This document shows positions 51,279-59,700 of a stretch of 64,000 bases of DNA, in pieces. A model generated the notes under the pieces. It was not told where the DNA came from and did no database searches. It worked only from the letters and a program-made list of their open reading frames with translations. Source of the DNA: Salidesulfovibrio onnuriiensis (GTDB taxonomy: Bacteria > Desulfobacterota > Desulfovibrionia > Desulfovibrionales > Desulfovibrionaceae); the NCBI RefSeq assembly GCF_008001235.1, contig NZ_CP040751.1, forward strand, positions 1,409,001 to 1,473,000, written 5' to 3'. How positions within the stretch are numbered: the first letter of the stretch is position 1; every line of letters begins with the position of its first letter. A program made the position numbers and the translations under genes.

Positions 51279-52963
51279 TGTTCGGCCTCCATTTTCACGA
51301 GCCTGCCGTCGGCGAGCCGGTAGACGGAATCCGCCATGGTCAGGATGCGCGGATTGGCCGTGGCCATGACGATGGTGCAGTTGCCCTTGAGTTTTCCCAG
51401 AAGCCAGAGAAACAGGTTGTCGCTGTCCGTATCCATGGCGTCGTTGGCCCGGTCCAGGAGCAGGATCCTGGGCCTGATGGTCAGGGCCCGGGCCAGGCAG
51501 ATGCGCTGGATCACCCCGGTGGAGAGGAATTCGTAGAGCCGGTTGCCCACCTGCGTTTCGTAGCCCAGGGGGAGTTCGGAAAGCACGTCTTCGAGCTGGA
51601 GCAGGGCGGCCGCGTCCAGGGCCGCGTCCCGGTGCGCGGGGTTGAACAGGGTCAGGTTGTCGAAGATGGTGCCGTTGAAGAGGGTTCCCTGCTGCGGGAT
51701 GTATTCCATGCGTCCCTTGTAGTTGTTGTGGCAGATGTCCGCGAGGTAGCTGTCGTCGATGAAGACGTTGCCCTGGGTCGGCGGGAGCAGGCCGTAGAGC
51801 AGGTTGAGCAGGGTGGTGGTCCCTCGGCTGCCCTGGGTGTGCAGGCAGACCATTTCCCTCGGGGCGATATCCAGGTCCAGGCCGTTGATGAGCTGGGGGG
51901 ATTTCTCGTCATAGCGGAAGCCCAGGTCTCGCGCCCTGATGCCTCCCTGGATTTCGTCGGGCAGGCACTGCGAGGAAATATCGGATTCCTCACGCAGGTC
52001 GGCGATGGCCTTGATCTGCTCCTGGGCGATGCGGATGTCGGCATGGCGGACCCAGAAGGTGGCCAGGCTGCGGAAGGGCTGGAAGAAGCGGCCGCTGAGC
52101 AGGGTGCAGGCCGCCAGGCTGCCGAGGGTCATGTGTCCGCCGATGGCCAGGCTGCCGCCCACGAACAGGACCCCGAACAGGATCATCTGCGAGAACATGT
52201 TGCCCAGGCTCACGGGCAGGTTGCCGATGAAGATGACGTCGTAGTCGCTCTTGGCCGCCTCGGCCTCCAAGCGTTCGTGGCGGCGGAGCATGGATTCCTC
52301 CAGGGTGACGGCCTTGATGGTGTGGATGCCGCCGAGGGCCTCCACCAGGAAGTTGTATCTGCGGTCGCTCAGCTCCTTCTGCTGCAGCCGGTTGACGCTG
52401 TAGCTCTTGCGGATGAAGGAAATGACAACAAAGAAGAGCGCCGCCATGCAGGCAAGATAGGCCGCCACCTGCCAGCCCCCCAGAAAGCCCACCACGGCCA
52501 GGAAGAGCAGGGCGAAGGGCAGGTCGAGCATGAGCAGGAAGGCCTGGCCCGCATAAAAGGTGCGCAGGGTGTTGACCGCGCGCAGGCGGTCCAGGTGCAC
52601 GCCGGCTCCGTCCAGTTCGAAATCCTCGAGGTAGCAGTTGAGCCAGCGTTGCACGCAGGCGTGGCCGAGGGCGTGTTCGAACCGGGCGGACATCCAGTTG
52701 GTGATGGTGCTGCGGCAGAGCCTGAGCACGGATTCCAGCACCAGGGCGCAGAAAAAACCGATCACCAGCCAGAGCAGGGTGTTGGTGGCCTGGGTGGGGA
52801 CGATGCGGTCATAGACCTGCATGAGCACGATGGGCAGGGCCAGGGCCAGGGTGTTGATGCCCATGGAGGCGAGGAAAAGATCCAGGGAACTGCCCATGAG
52901 CTGGGGCAGGCTGCGCAGGTCCCGCATGAATCCCTTTTGTTCCCGGAAGTACGATAAGTCCAT
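51269..52963 (-). CDS. Type I secretion ABC protein 2, degenerate ATPase
   Basis: A 564-residue exporter half with six TM helices and an ATPase domain but no C39 domain. Its nucleotide site is damaged: Walker A reads GSRGTTT (no Lys), the Walker B Glu is replaced (LLLDRAND) and the H-loop His is missing (ATANPRI). In contrast, the signature is fairly kept (LSTGVIQRICLARAL). ABC protein 1 has the opposite pattern, so the two very likely form a heterodimer with one active site. The ATG at 52963 heads the gene; its stop overlaps the hemerythrin start by ten bases. Confidence 0.9.
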   Translation of the reverse strand: MDLSYFREQKGFMRDLRSLPQLMGSSLDLFLASMGINTLALALPIVLMQVYDRIVPTQATNTLLWLVIGFFCALVLESVLRLCRSTITNWMSARFEHALGHACVQRWLNCYLEDFELDGAGVHLDRLRAVNTLRTFYAGQAFLLMLDLPFALLFLAVVGFLGGWQVAAYLACMAALFFVVISFIRKSYSVNRLQQKELSDRRYNFLVEALGGIHTIKAVTLEESMLRRHERLEAEAAKSDYDVIFIGNLPVSLGNMFSQMILFGVLFVGGSLAIGGHMTLGSLAACTLLSGRFFQPFRSLATFWVRHADIRIAQEQIKAIADLREESDISSQCLPDEIQGGIRARDLGFRYDEKSPQLINGLDLDIAPREMVCLHTQGSRGTTTLLNLLYGLLPPTQGNVFIDDSYLADICHNNYKGRMEYIPQQGTLFNGTIFDNLTLFNPAHRDAALDAAALLQLEDVLSELPLGYETQVGNRLYEFLSTGVIQRICLARALTIRPRILLLDRANDAMDTDSDNLFLWLLGKLKGNCTIVMATANPRILTMADSVYRLADGRLVKMEAEQCF

Positions 52964-53035
52964 TCCATCCTCGCCCGGTTCAGGTGGAGTTTAGTCCAAC
53001 CATACAGGAATACACGTTTTCCGGCGATGATAATT

Positions 53036-53072
53036 GAAACGCCCGCTCCCACTCGGGAAAGCGGGCGTCTGG
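53036..53072 (-). terminator. Terminator after acidic repeat protein gene
   Basis: Stem ACGCCCGCT / AGCGGGCGT, followed on the minus strand by TTTCAATT. Ten bases past the repeat-protein stop, it likely reduces read-through into the ABC genes. Confidence 0.7.
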
Positions 53073-53080
53073 AATCGTTG

Positions 53081-54715
53081 CTACCAGTCGGATTGGTCCG
53101 GGAAATCCTCGGCATCCTGGTCAAAGGCTTCCAGGGTGTCGTCTCCCTGCGGGCCCCCGTCGTCCGCGTCGTCCTGCTTGCCGACTCCCTTGCCCTTGCC
53201 TTGGGCCTGGGGTTCCTCCTCGACCTGTTCCGCCCAGCCGTTGGTGTCCGTTTCTGCGGGGCCGGTCGGCGGTTCTTCGTTTTCCGTGATGTCGGTCCAG
53301 CTTCCCTGGCCTGCGGCGTCGCCTTCGTCGTCCATAAGGAAGAAGTCCGTTTCCTGGGCGTCGTCCCCAGCGTCCTCTCCTGCCCCTATGACCCGTTCGT
53401 CATAGTGTGGCTGGTCCTCGGTGACGCCCGGAGGGGCTTCGTCCAGTCCGTTCCCGATGCCCATGTTTCCCTTGGGACCGCCCTGGTCGGCGCTGTCATC
53501 GGCGGCGGCCACGTCGTCGGTCTCCTGGTCTCCCGCCTTGCCCTGGTCCGGGCCTTCCTCGACCTGTCCCCATCGGTTGCCGGGTTGTTCCTCCGTACTC
53601 TGGGAGTTTTCTTCGGTTGTAGGTTCTACAGGCGACTCTTCGTTCTGTTCCCCAGCGTCCTCTCCTGCCCCTATGACCCGTTCGTCATAGTGTGGCTGGT
53701 CCTCGGTGACGCCCGGAGGGGCTTCGTCCAGTCCGTTCCCGATGCCCATGTTTCCCTTTGGGCCGCCCTGGTCGACGCCTTCATCGGAAGGCGGGGCATT
53801 GTCCTCGTCAGAGGGCAATGCGTCGTCCGGCTCCGGCTCGGGCTCAGGAGTGGGCGTCACTTCCGGCTCCGGCTCGGGCTCAGGAGTGGGCGTCACTTCC
53901 GGCTCCGGCTCGGGCTCAGGAGTGGGCGTCACTTCCGGCTCCGGCTCGGGCTCAGGAGTGGGCGTCACTTCCGGCTCCGGCTCGGGCTCAGGAGTGGGCG
54001 TCACTTCCGGCTCCGGCTCGGGCTCAGGAGTGGGCGTCACTTCCGGCTCCGGCTCGGGCTCAGGAGTGGGCGTCACTTCCGGCTCCGGCTCGGGCTCAGG
54101 AGTGGGCGTCACTTCCGGCTCCGGCTCGGGCTCAGGAGTGGGCGTCACTTCCGGCTCCGGCTCGGGCTCAGGAGTGGGCGTTATTGTTTGAGGTTCGGAA
54201 ACAGCATCTGGCCCCTGCACGGGAGGTGCGGGACTTTCCGGTGTGGTGGCCGTTTGTTGCTGCGCTGTCGTGTCTTCGACAGCAGTTCCGGCGGGAGGCG
54301 TTGCTTCCTCCGGCGGAGCGCCTGGAGTATATGTTCGTCCCGGTGAAACGGCCTGTCCTGTTTCCGGGCCAACAGTACGGCTTGCATCCTGTGCGGTTTC
54401 GTCAGGCGTGGATTGTTCTGCTCCGGTTTTCTCTTCGGCTGTTCCCGCAGCAGAGGGGACTTCCCCCGTGGGCTGTGATTCGGAGGTAGGTTGTTGGCCG
54501 GGCCTTGGTGCGTCCGTCTCCCCTTGAGCGGCTTCCTCACGGGGTCTTCCCGTCAGGACCGTGCCCGCCAGATCGGAAGCTTCGAGTCCCTCTCCTTCGA
54601 CATGCCGGACTTCGTCCTGCTCCTCTGCGGAAAGATCCCGCTCCTCTCCATCCTGGAGAACGGTCATTTCGTCGAGCTCTTGCTGTTCCTGATCGGTTTT
54701 CTTTTCGTCGGCCAT
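53081..54715 (-). CDS. Acidic repeat protein, candidate type I secretion substrate
   Basis: A 544-residue, highly acidic, mostly disordered protein with no signal peptide. Ten tandem 12-residue repeats ([12 protein letters not shown]) occupy the centre (about residues 177-296). Two 40-residue repeats ([20 protein letters not shown]...) follow, and a third GGPQG segment is near the C-terminus. The GNGxDxxPPG motif resembles segments found in RTX adhesins exported by type I systems. It lies directly upstream of the ABC/HlyD genes on the same strand, the usual place for a secretion substrate. No glycine-rich calcium repeats or clear C-terminal signal are seen, so export is inferred. Confidence 0.75.
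   Translation of the reverse strand: MADEKKTDQEQQELDEMTVLQDGEERDLSAEEQDEVRHVEGEGLEASDLAGTVLTGRPREEAAQGETDAPRPGQQPTSESQPTGEVPSAAGTAEEKTGAEQSTPDETAQDASRTVGPETGQAVSPGRTYTPGAPPEEATPPAGTAVEDTTAQQQTATTPESPAPPVQGPDAVSEPQTITPTPEPEPEPEVTPTPEPEPEPEVTPTPEPEPEPEVTPTPEPEPEPEVTPTPEPEPEPEVTPTPEPEPEPEVTPTPEPEPEPEVTPTPEPEPEPEVTPTPEPEPEPEVTPTPEPEPEPDDALPSDEDNAPPSDEGVDQGGPKGNMGIGNGLDEAPPGVTEDQPHYDERVIGAGEDAGEQNEESPVEPTTEENSQSTEEQPGNRWGQVEEGPDQGKAGDQETDDVAAADDSADQGGPKGNMGIGNGLDEAPPGVTEDQPHYDERVIGAGEDAGDDAQETDFFLMDDEGDAAGQGSWTDITENEEPPTGPAETDTNGWAEQVEEEPQAQGKGKGVGKQDDADDGGPQGDDTLEAFDQDAEDFPDQSDW
53364..53489. repeat. 126-base direct repeat, copy 1
   Basis: This segment recurs almost exactly 285 bases to the right (53649-53774), with about two mismatches. 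It encodes the [19 protein letters not shown] units of the acidic repeat protein. Confidence 0.85.
53649..53774. repeat. 126-base direct repeat, copy 2
   Basis: Second copy of the segment at 53364-53489. Near-identity at DNA level points to recent duplication or gene conversion within the gene. Confidence 0.85.
53829..54188. repeat. 36-base tandem repeat, ten copies
   Basis: Ten head-to-tail copies of a 36-base unit starting GGCTCCGGCTCGGGCTCAGG, all but the last identical, inside the acidic repeat gene. The identity suggests copy-number variation by slippage. There are no spacers, so it is not a CRISPR array. Confidence 0.95.
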
Positions 54716-55175
54716 GAATCTTCCTCCCCCGGTAAAGGGTTCTCACATCATCAGGCCACTGAGAGTGCATAATCAGGATCGGATGAACTGGCTGGTCCGG
54801 CAATTATTACTGATGTGGTAATTATTACTATAAGGATCTATGTTCAAAATTCAAGCAAAAGAAAAGGCCATGCATAAAAAACACGGCCTTCTTGTTTTCT
54901 GGCGGAAGCGTATAGGAGCCTGTAGTCGTGGTGTGCTGACAGCCTGCCTATCACAGCGTCATCGTTGACGATTCGTCCTGTTCTCTGTTGTTATCGTCAT
55001 GGTCAGAATGACCAAAAATCGTCCGCTTTTCAAGTCCTCAGCTTATTATTGGGCGGTTTCATGTCGGAGTCTTGACATAGAGGGCCATTTCGCCTCTCAT
55101 GGTGAAAACTGAATTTCATCCAAGGAGGACGACATGCCATATCCATAAGTTACACCTTTAATATGGAGGCATGTT
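54716..55175. other. Intergenic boundary region with small leader frame
   Basis: This 460-base gap has no recognisable gene and marks the step to lower-GC DNA. It holds two direct AATTATTACT repeats (54802-54811, 54820-54829) just upstream of the acidic repeat gene, a weak hairpin (54864-54890), and near 55072 a TTGACA. A perfect ribosome site (AAGGAGG) precedes a four-codon frame, ATG to TAA at 55134-55148 (MPYP), 27 bases before the next gene. Confidence 0.45.
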
Positions 55176-55649
55176 ATGCTCTTTTCTTTTTCGGCCTACC
55201 AGGACCGCACTATTTTCAGGCCAGTCGTCCGGTTCGCAAGACGGTATTTTAACGGCGTCTGCAATCTGATTTACTGGTTTCCGGTTATATGGCGCGATCG
55301 CTGCTTCGACCATCACTACCTTTTCGCCATTCTCCACCACAAACTGGCCAATATGGAGCGCTTTTTCTGGACCGAGAGTCTCGCTGCAAATGCGCACAAG
55401 TACGCTCGCCAGATTCACATTTGCACGCTTGCGCTGGATCGCATCCTCAAAGATGGCTACCTTGCTGAAAAATATGAGGATCATTTCCGCAAGTGGGGGG
55501 ATTTCAGGAACCTCCGAACCGAGAAAGAGCAGGCACTGTACAGGAAGGAACTGCGTGGCCTCATGGAACGCGAGGAAATGCTGATCAAGCAGGATGTCGA
55601 CTACGTGCTTCGCCTCATCGGGAAGCACGGCCGATCTTGGTGGGATTAA
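55176..55649 (+). CDS. Hypothetical phage-like protein
   Basis: A 157-residue soluble protein with ATATGGAGG before the ATG. It is rich in aromatic and basic residues and mostly helical: FRPVVRFARRYFNGV, LHHKLANMERFFWTES, KYARQIHICTLALDRIL and a Glu/Lys-rich coil. The pattern recalls small proteins of large phages, but I do not know a function. It opens the lower-GC island and is followed by a bidirectional terminator. Confidence 0.55.
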   Translation: MLFSFSAYQDRTIFRPVVRFARRYFNGVCNLIYWFPVIWRDRCFDHHYLFAILHHKLANMERFFWTESLAANAHKYARQIHICTLALDRILKDGYLAEKYEDHFRKWGDFRNLRTEKEQALYRKELRGLMEREEMLIKQDVDYVLRLIGKHGRSWWD

Positions 55650-55710
55650 TCTTTGACGCCATGAGGTCTCATTGCATCTCGGGAGCCCATGGCCCAAGCG
55701 CGATACAATG

Positions 55711-55752
55711 AAAAACACCCCTCCCAAAATTTTTGTGAGAGGGGTGTCGCTT
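55711..55752. terminator. Bidirectional terminator
   Basis: Stem ACACCCCTC / GAGGGGTGT (55715-55723, 55739-55747) with A and T tracts at both sides. It lies between the converging hypothetical gene and the HNH gene. Confidence 0.75.
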
Positions 55753-55784
55753 TTCGCGATGCAGAAAAATCCAAGAGGGAGGGG

Positions 55785-56627
55785 TCAGAGCAAATTGGCG
55801 CGCACCTCATTTCCCTCCGCGACGGAAGCCAGCTTCCGCCTGTCGTCAGCTCGATCGAGCACATGCATTCGTCGGTGACAATTCGGACAAAGGGCGACGA
55901 CATTGTGCAAAGCATCATCACCGCCTTTCGACAACCATTCAACATGGTGGACCTCGAGGTATGGCTCCCCAGTCGATTTCTGGAAAGGGGCCGGCTCCCC
56001 GCATAGGTGACAACACCCAGCCGCAATCATTTTCACCAAGGCCGCTACATGAGGATCACGTGAGTATTGCTTAGTAACCGAGCCCCTTGATCCAGGTTTG
56101 CTATTTGCGGCTTTTGCTCTTCGAAGCAGATCACCCGGCGCAAGTTTGGAAGCCTCTTTCTCCCGCCGCTCAAATTGCATCTCCAAAGCTTCATGTGGAG
56201 GTTTTACGACCTCTTCGCCACTTTCGAGCTGAACAGGAAAAACCCATACCTCTCTTTGAATCCCATCAACGTCTGGCTGTTGCTCCTGGTACGGGTCCTC
56301 CACAAGCTTGACCCGTCCTTGATATATGTACTGCTGTGGAACCAGAGCTTCAAAAAGATGGATATCAACACCGTTTGTTGACGATTCAGCAAGGGTCTTG
56401 TTCTGGGCAAAAGCGAGCTCTTGGTCTCCTCGTTGCCCCATGCCTGTATAGTGGAGGACACACTCTTCCCAACGATCATCATAAACCCCTCGGGTTTTGT
56501 CGGATACAATCACGAGGGTGTTTGTTGTAAGACTTCTGCGCATTCCCCCCTGAGGACTGCATCCAAAAATCTCGCGTATAGCCTGATTATTAATGATCTG
56601 TCCGCGGCCGAGACCAGGGTCAAACAT
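55785..56627 (-). CDS. HNH endonuclease with SRA-like N-terminal domain
   Basis: A 280-residue probable restriction-type nuclease. The N-terminal part has DRWEECVLHYTGMGQRGDQ...NKTLAES and YIYQGRVKLVED, which resembles the SRA-like reader domain of ScoMcrA-type enzymes that recognise modified DNA. The C-terminal part is a classic HNH domain with CxxC...VHHVEWLSKGG...NVVALCPNCHRRMH. It may cut DNA with modified bases or phosphorothioate. The ATG at 56627 has GAGAGG upstream and overlaps the NUDIX gene stop by eight bases. Confidence 0.82.
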   Translation of the reverse strand: MFDPGLGRGQIINNQAIREIFGCSPQGGMRRSLTTNTLVIVSDKTRGVYDDRWEECVLHYTGMGQRGDQELAFAQNKTLAESSTNGVDIHLFEALVPQQYIYQGRVKLVEDPYQEQQPDVDGIQREVWVFPVQLESGEEVVKPPHEALEMQFERREKEASKLAPGDLLRRAKAANSKPGSRGSVTKQYSRDPHVAALVKMIAAGCCHLCGEPAPFQKSTGEPYLEVHHVEWLSKGGDDALHNVVALCPNCHRRMHVLDRADDRRKLASVAEGNEVRANLL

Positions 56628-57009
56628 GTAACCTCTCTTTTAGAATCGCTTCGACAGTAGGAACATCCGCTGGAGCCATGTCGTACATCTCGAATTCATG
56701 AGGACCCACCCATTCCATTTGATCGTGGTCCCGGAGCTCAAATTCACCGTCAAGATGCTTCACCCAGTAGCTGATAAGTTCAACAGTGACATGTTCATAT
56801 TCATGGACATGGGTAACCACGTGTGAACCAACAGAAGTCTTCACTCCGAACTCTTCAAAAAGTTCTCGCTCGAGACATTGCTTGGGGTCCTCTCCTGGTT
56901 CTAACTTGCCTCCAGGGAACTCCCAAAGCCCACCGAGATACTTGTCTGTCCGACGAGCTATCAGAATTTTTCCGTCCAACTCAAGAACAGCAGCTGTTAC
57001 TGTAACCAT
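56620..57009 (-). CDS. NUDIX hydrolase, MutT-like
   Basis: A 129-residue pyrophosphohydrolase. The NUDIX box GX5EX7REUXEEXGU is complete, from the GGK near residue 36 to EEFGV near residue 58. By similarity it hydrolyses oxidised or otherwise unwanted nucleoside triphosphates such as 8-oxo-dGTP. The ATG at 57009 has GAGGTAG upstream. It is translationally coupled to the HNH nuclease gene, so its substrate may be related to the modified base which that nuclease recognises (inference). Confidence 0.88.
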   Translation of the reverse strand: MVTVTAAVLELDGKILIARRTDKYLGGLWEFPGGKLEPGEDPKQCLERELFEEFGVKTSVGSHVVTHVHEYEHVTVELISYWVKHLDGEFELRDHDQMEWVGPHEFEMYDMAPADVPTVEAILKERLHV

Positions 57010-57088
57010 AACTACCTCATAATGGGTCTTTACCGTTGAAATAGACCTAGCAGGCTTGACTTCACATCCGCGCTCCTCGTTGTTGCCA

Positions 57089-58018
57089 CTATTCGCCAGC
57101 AGCGTTGAACTCTCGGATGAGTTTCCAAACGAATTCCATCTGCTCATGTTGCAAGAACATGAAGTTGTCGTCAGCCGAATGAAGCTTGCCCAGAAATTCT
57201 TTTTTGGCGTGTAAACTCTCACGGAGCTGATCAAAACGGCCTATCTCAGGCCGGTTCCCAAGCTCTGCCTCAATATCAGCAATTTCTTTCTCGACGGTGT
57301 CAAGAAGCACCCGCTTTACTTCGTGATGGCATTCATGAGTGATGGTTAGTTCCTCAACTGGACAGAAAGGAATCATCTTCCTATTCCACACATCCCAGCG
57401 CTTACCAAGCTTACCCCACGCTTCATAAAACGAGGTATGATGGGTAGACGGTTCGGGCGCACTCATCTTTATTTTGAGCCGCTCAGGAGTTTCAGTAACC
57501 TCCTGAACGCTGACGCAACCATCATGGGTCCGAGGATCGCATCCAATTATCTTTTGCCACCAGGCATTGAGCTGATTCTCCAACACATCGGACGAAAGGT
57601 CATCACCTAAAGAGCCTAGTAGGTGAACAACAGGGATCCCCCGTTGCTTCTCTGGTATCAACCTCCAGAAAAACCAGCTTGCCGGATAACAACTGACCAC
57701 CCTTCGCCTCAGATTACTGATATCACGCTTCCACTGCTTTGGATTTTCAGAAGACCGCCCACGAAAAGACAGAACTATGTAATGGGTAGGATCGCAATGC
57801 GGGCGGAGTTCATTGAGAGCTTTTTGGAGAGACAGTTGGCTTTTTTTTGTGAACCGACTTCGGGCCCTTGCCACAGGCTCTTTTGGAGTGGATTGCTCTT
57901 GCCGACTAGTCCTTTCCGGCTGCTCCCTGCTGTCATCGATAATCGACAGGTAACCGGTTGCAAGCCTTATTGTATATGTCTGCTCATGGTATGGCAGCTT
58001 GATATCCAGATCAGCCAC
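57089..58018 (-). CDS. Rolling-circle Rep-like protein with damaged HUH motif
   Basis: A 309-residue protein resembling the replication-initiator family of rolling-circle plasmids and filamentous phages. The run KRDISNLRRRV...SWFFWRLIPEKQRGIPVVHLLG matches the family's W..E.QKRG.PHFHLL region, but the HUH (HFH) metal site reads VVH. Further on, YEAWGKLGKRWDVWNRKMIPF matches the Y..KY...R.WGV.NR region, with one Tyr kept. Nicking may be impaired. The start is taken as GTG 58018, six bases after GAGG; a GTG at 58051 is possible. It lies between the NUDIX gene and a resolvase on the same strand. Confidence 0.55.
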   Translation of the reverse strand: MADLDIKLPYHEQTYTIRLATGYLSIIDDSREQPERTSRQEQSTPKEPVARARSRFTKKSQLSLQKALNELRPHCDPTHYIVLSFRGRSSENPKQWKRDISNLRRRVVSCYPASWFFWRLIPEKQRGIPVVHLLGSLGDDLSSDVLENQLNAWWQKIIGCDPRTHDGCVSVQEVTETPERLKIKMSAPEPSTHHTSFYEAWGKLGKRWDVWNRKMIPFCPVEELTITHECHHEVKRVLLDTVEKEIADIEAELGNRPEIGRFDQLRESLHAKKEFLGKLHSADDNFMFLQHEQMEFVWKLIREFNAAGE

Positions 58019-58167
58019 AAATGACCTCAAAAAATTAAATAATTTCAACACGTGCCTGGGGATAGTACCATCTACCTATACCACGGGTCAATTATGGCAC
58101 TGTCTAGTTGCTAACTATAAAACATCAAAAAAATGAGTACCAAATTCTGTGGGCATATCGTGGGCAC

Positions 58168-58749
58168 CTAATGATCCATTGGGCTGCCCTCATAGTCCTT
58201 ACTTTCAATTTCCCGCCGGACTCTCTGGACGGTTTTGGTGCTGACTCCAAGTATTTTCGCGATCGATGCATGGCTGGAACCATTGGCCAGCATTTCTCCT
58301 ATGGCATCCCTGTTCGCAGTGGCTGGCCTCCCTTTGTACTTCCCCTCGGCTTTCGCCTTCGCGATCCCGGCCATTTGTCGTTCTCTCCGAAGGTTGGTCT
58401 CAAACTCTGCGAAAACCCCAAGCATTTGTAGGAAGCACCTTCCGGCCGAAGTGTTTGTGTCGATCTTCTGATCCAGGATGACCAGACTGGCCTTCTTTGC
58501 TTCCAATTCCTCGACGATCTGAAGCAGATCAAGGACGTTGCGGGCAAGCCGATCCAATTTTAGGACAACCAGTGTATCTCCTTCACGAATCGTCTGGAGA
58601 ATCGTTTCCAGCCGAGGTCTTCCATTTCTGCTCGATGCCGAAGCCTGTTCCTCGTGGACAAGTGCTTCAGGATACTCTTTGCGGATAGCTTCAACCTGTA
58701 TGGTGGGGTCTTGCTCGTGGGTGCTAACCCTAGCGTAACCGATAATCAT
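58168..58749 (-). CDS. Serine recombinase (resolvase/invertase)
   Basis: A 193-residue site-specific recombinase of the Tn3 resolvase / Pin invertase group. The nucleophile is S9 in IIGYARVST. Conserved LVVLKLDRLARN, MLGVFAEFETNLRRERQ and KYKGRP follow, ending in a HTH (IAKILGVSTKTVQRVRRE). The ATG at 58749 has AAGGAG upstream. It likely belongs to the mobile element that carries the Rep-like gene. The DNA just upstream has candidate crossover sites (58761-58849). Confidence 0.92.
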   Translation of the reverse strand: MIIGYARVSTHEQDPTIQVEAIRKEYPEALVHEEQASASSRNGRPRLETILQTIREGDTLVVLKLDRLARNVLDLLQIVEELEAKKASLVILDQKIDTNTSAGRCFLQMLGVFAEFETNLRRERQMAGIAKAKAEGKYKGRPATANRDAIGEMLANGSSHASIAKILGVSTKTVQRVRREIESKDYEGSPMDH

Positions 58750-58760
58750 GGGCAGACTCC

Positions 58761-58849
58761 TTATGGACATTTAAATCTTAGACTTTGCGTCAGTGTATGG
58801 ACATAAATACAAAAGTCAACCCATAAGTCCATACTGTGTCCACTGGACA
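58761..58849. promoter_or_regulatory. Possible recombination (res) site
   Basis: Upstream of the resolvase are repeated ATGGACAT-type words (58762-58769 and 58797-58804), an inverted pair GTATGGAC / GTCCATAC (58795-58802, 58827-58834), and a TGTCC-ACT-GGACA palindrome (58837-58849). Spaced inverted subsites next to a resolvase gene are typical of res sites, but this is by eye only. Confidence 0.35.
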
Positions 58850-59061
58850 AGTGGGTATACCCGAGTGTCCAAAGGCGCAGAACGCGTTTTGATGCTTGAT
58901 GAAATGTTTGGCGCAGAGGCTTTTTCTGTTGTCCGCAAGCTGAGGCCGCAACGGTTTCTTTATCTTAATGCGATGTTCGTAAATTATTTTCTATACTATA
59001 TTGAAAAGTTTTGTTTGAGCGTGTATTGGATACAGGTCTGCAATTAAAGTAGGAGGTATAA

Positions 59062-59700
59062 TTGAAACCTTATTCGGTCTCGCTCGAAGTATCCGGACGA
59101 ACAGCGATGTTCACGCGTCCAGATACAGGATCGTCTCCCGTGTCCTATCCAGTCCCGACTTACTCAGCGGTCAAAGGTATTTTCGAGACGATTCTGATGT
59201 TGAGGCAGGCATCGGTTGTGCCCACTAAGGTGGAAATTTGCGCGCCGGTTGCCTTTCATTCGTACACCACCAACTATCTCGGTCCTGCAAGGCAGTCTGG
59301 TAAGAATGGTGCACTTCAGATTCCAGCCACCGTTTTGACGGATGTTCGGTACCGATTATACGCCCGAGCTTATCATGATGATCGGCCACTACCGTACAGC
59401 AAAAACGGTAAAGAGGGTGGAAGTCGATGCAGCCATGGCGGTCATGCATACCGAGACATTTTCAACAGACGAATCGATTCGGGGCAAAGCTTCAGAGTTC
59501 CATTTCTGGGGTGGAAGGAGTTCACTGTGGACTACTTTGGGCCTTTTCGAAATGGAACAACGGTTCAGGATGACATTAATCTTTTTATCCCGAGCTTATT
59601 CAAGTCGTTTTGCAAAGATGGACGAGGCAAGGCAACACAGTGGAAGCCTGTCTTTATGAACAATGTGGAGATACGAGGAGGGGTACTGCATTATGTTTGA
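59062..59700 (+). CDS. cas5c: CRISPR Cas5, subtype I-C (Cas5d) type
   Basis: A 212-residue Cas5 protein of the I-C type, which in this subtype also cuts pre-crRNA because Cas6 is absent. YSVSLEVSGRTAMFTRP, VSYPVPTYSAVKGIFETI and YRDIFNRRIDSGQSFRVPFLGWKEF are the typical N-terminal, helical and C-terminal Cas5d segments. Translation starts at TTG 59062, five bases after a perfect AGGAGGT, an unusual start. Its 3' end overlaps cas8 by eight bases. Residues aligned by eye with the known Lys-His cleavage pair seem not conserved; this needs an alignment. Confidence 0.85.
   Translation: MKPYSVSLEVSGRTAMFTRPDTGSSPVSYPVPTYSAVKGIFETILMLRQASVVPTKVEICAPVAFHSYTTNYLGPARQSGKNGALQIPATVLTDVRYRLYARAYHDDRPLPYSKNGKEGGSRCSHGGHAYRDIFNRRIDSGQSFRVPFLGWKEFTVDYFGPFRNGTTVQDDINLFIPSLFKSFCKDGRGKATQWKPVFMNNVEIRGGVLHYV

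Noticed and set aside
53829-54188. Regular 36-base repeats as a possible CRISPR array.
   Set aside because: The copies are contiguous with no spacers and are in frame inside a coding gene.
53706-54191. Gly/Ser/Val repeat frame on the plus strand.
   Set aside because: It is the antisense reading of the 36-base tandem repeat of the acidic protein gene.
58793-59047. An 84-codon plus-strand frame before cas5.
   Set aside because: No ribosome site, no known domain, and it overlaps the likely resolvase control region.
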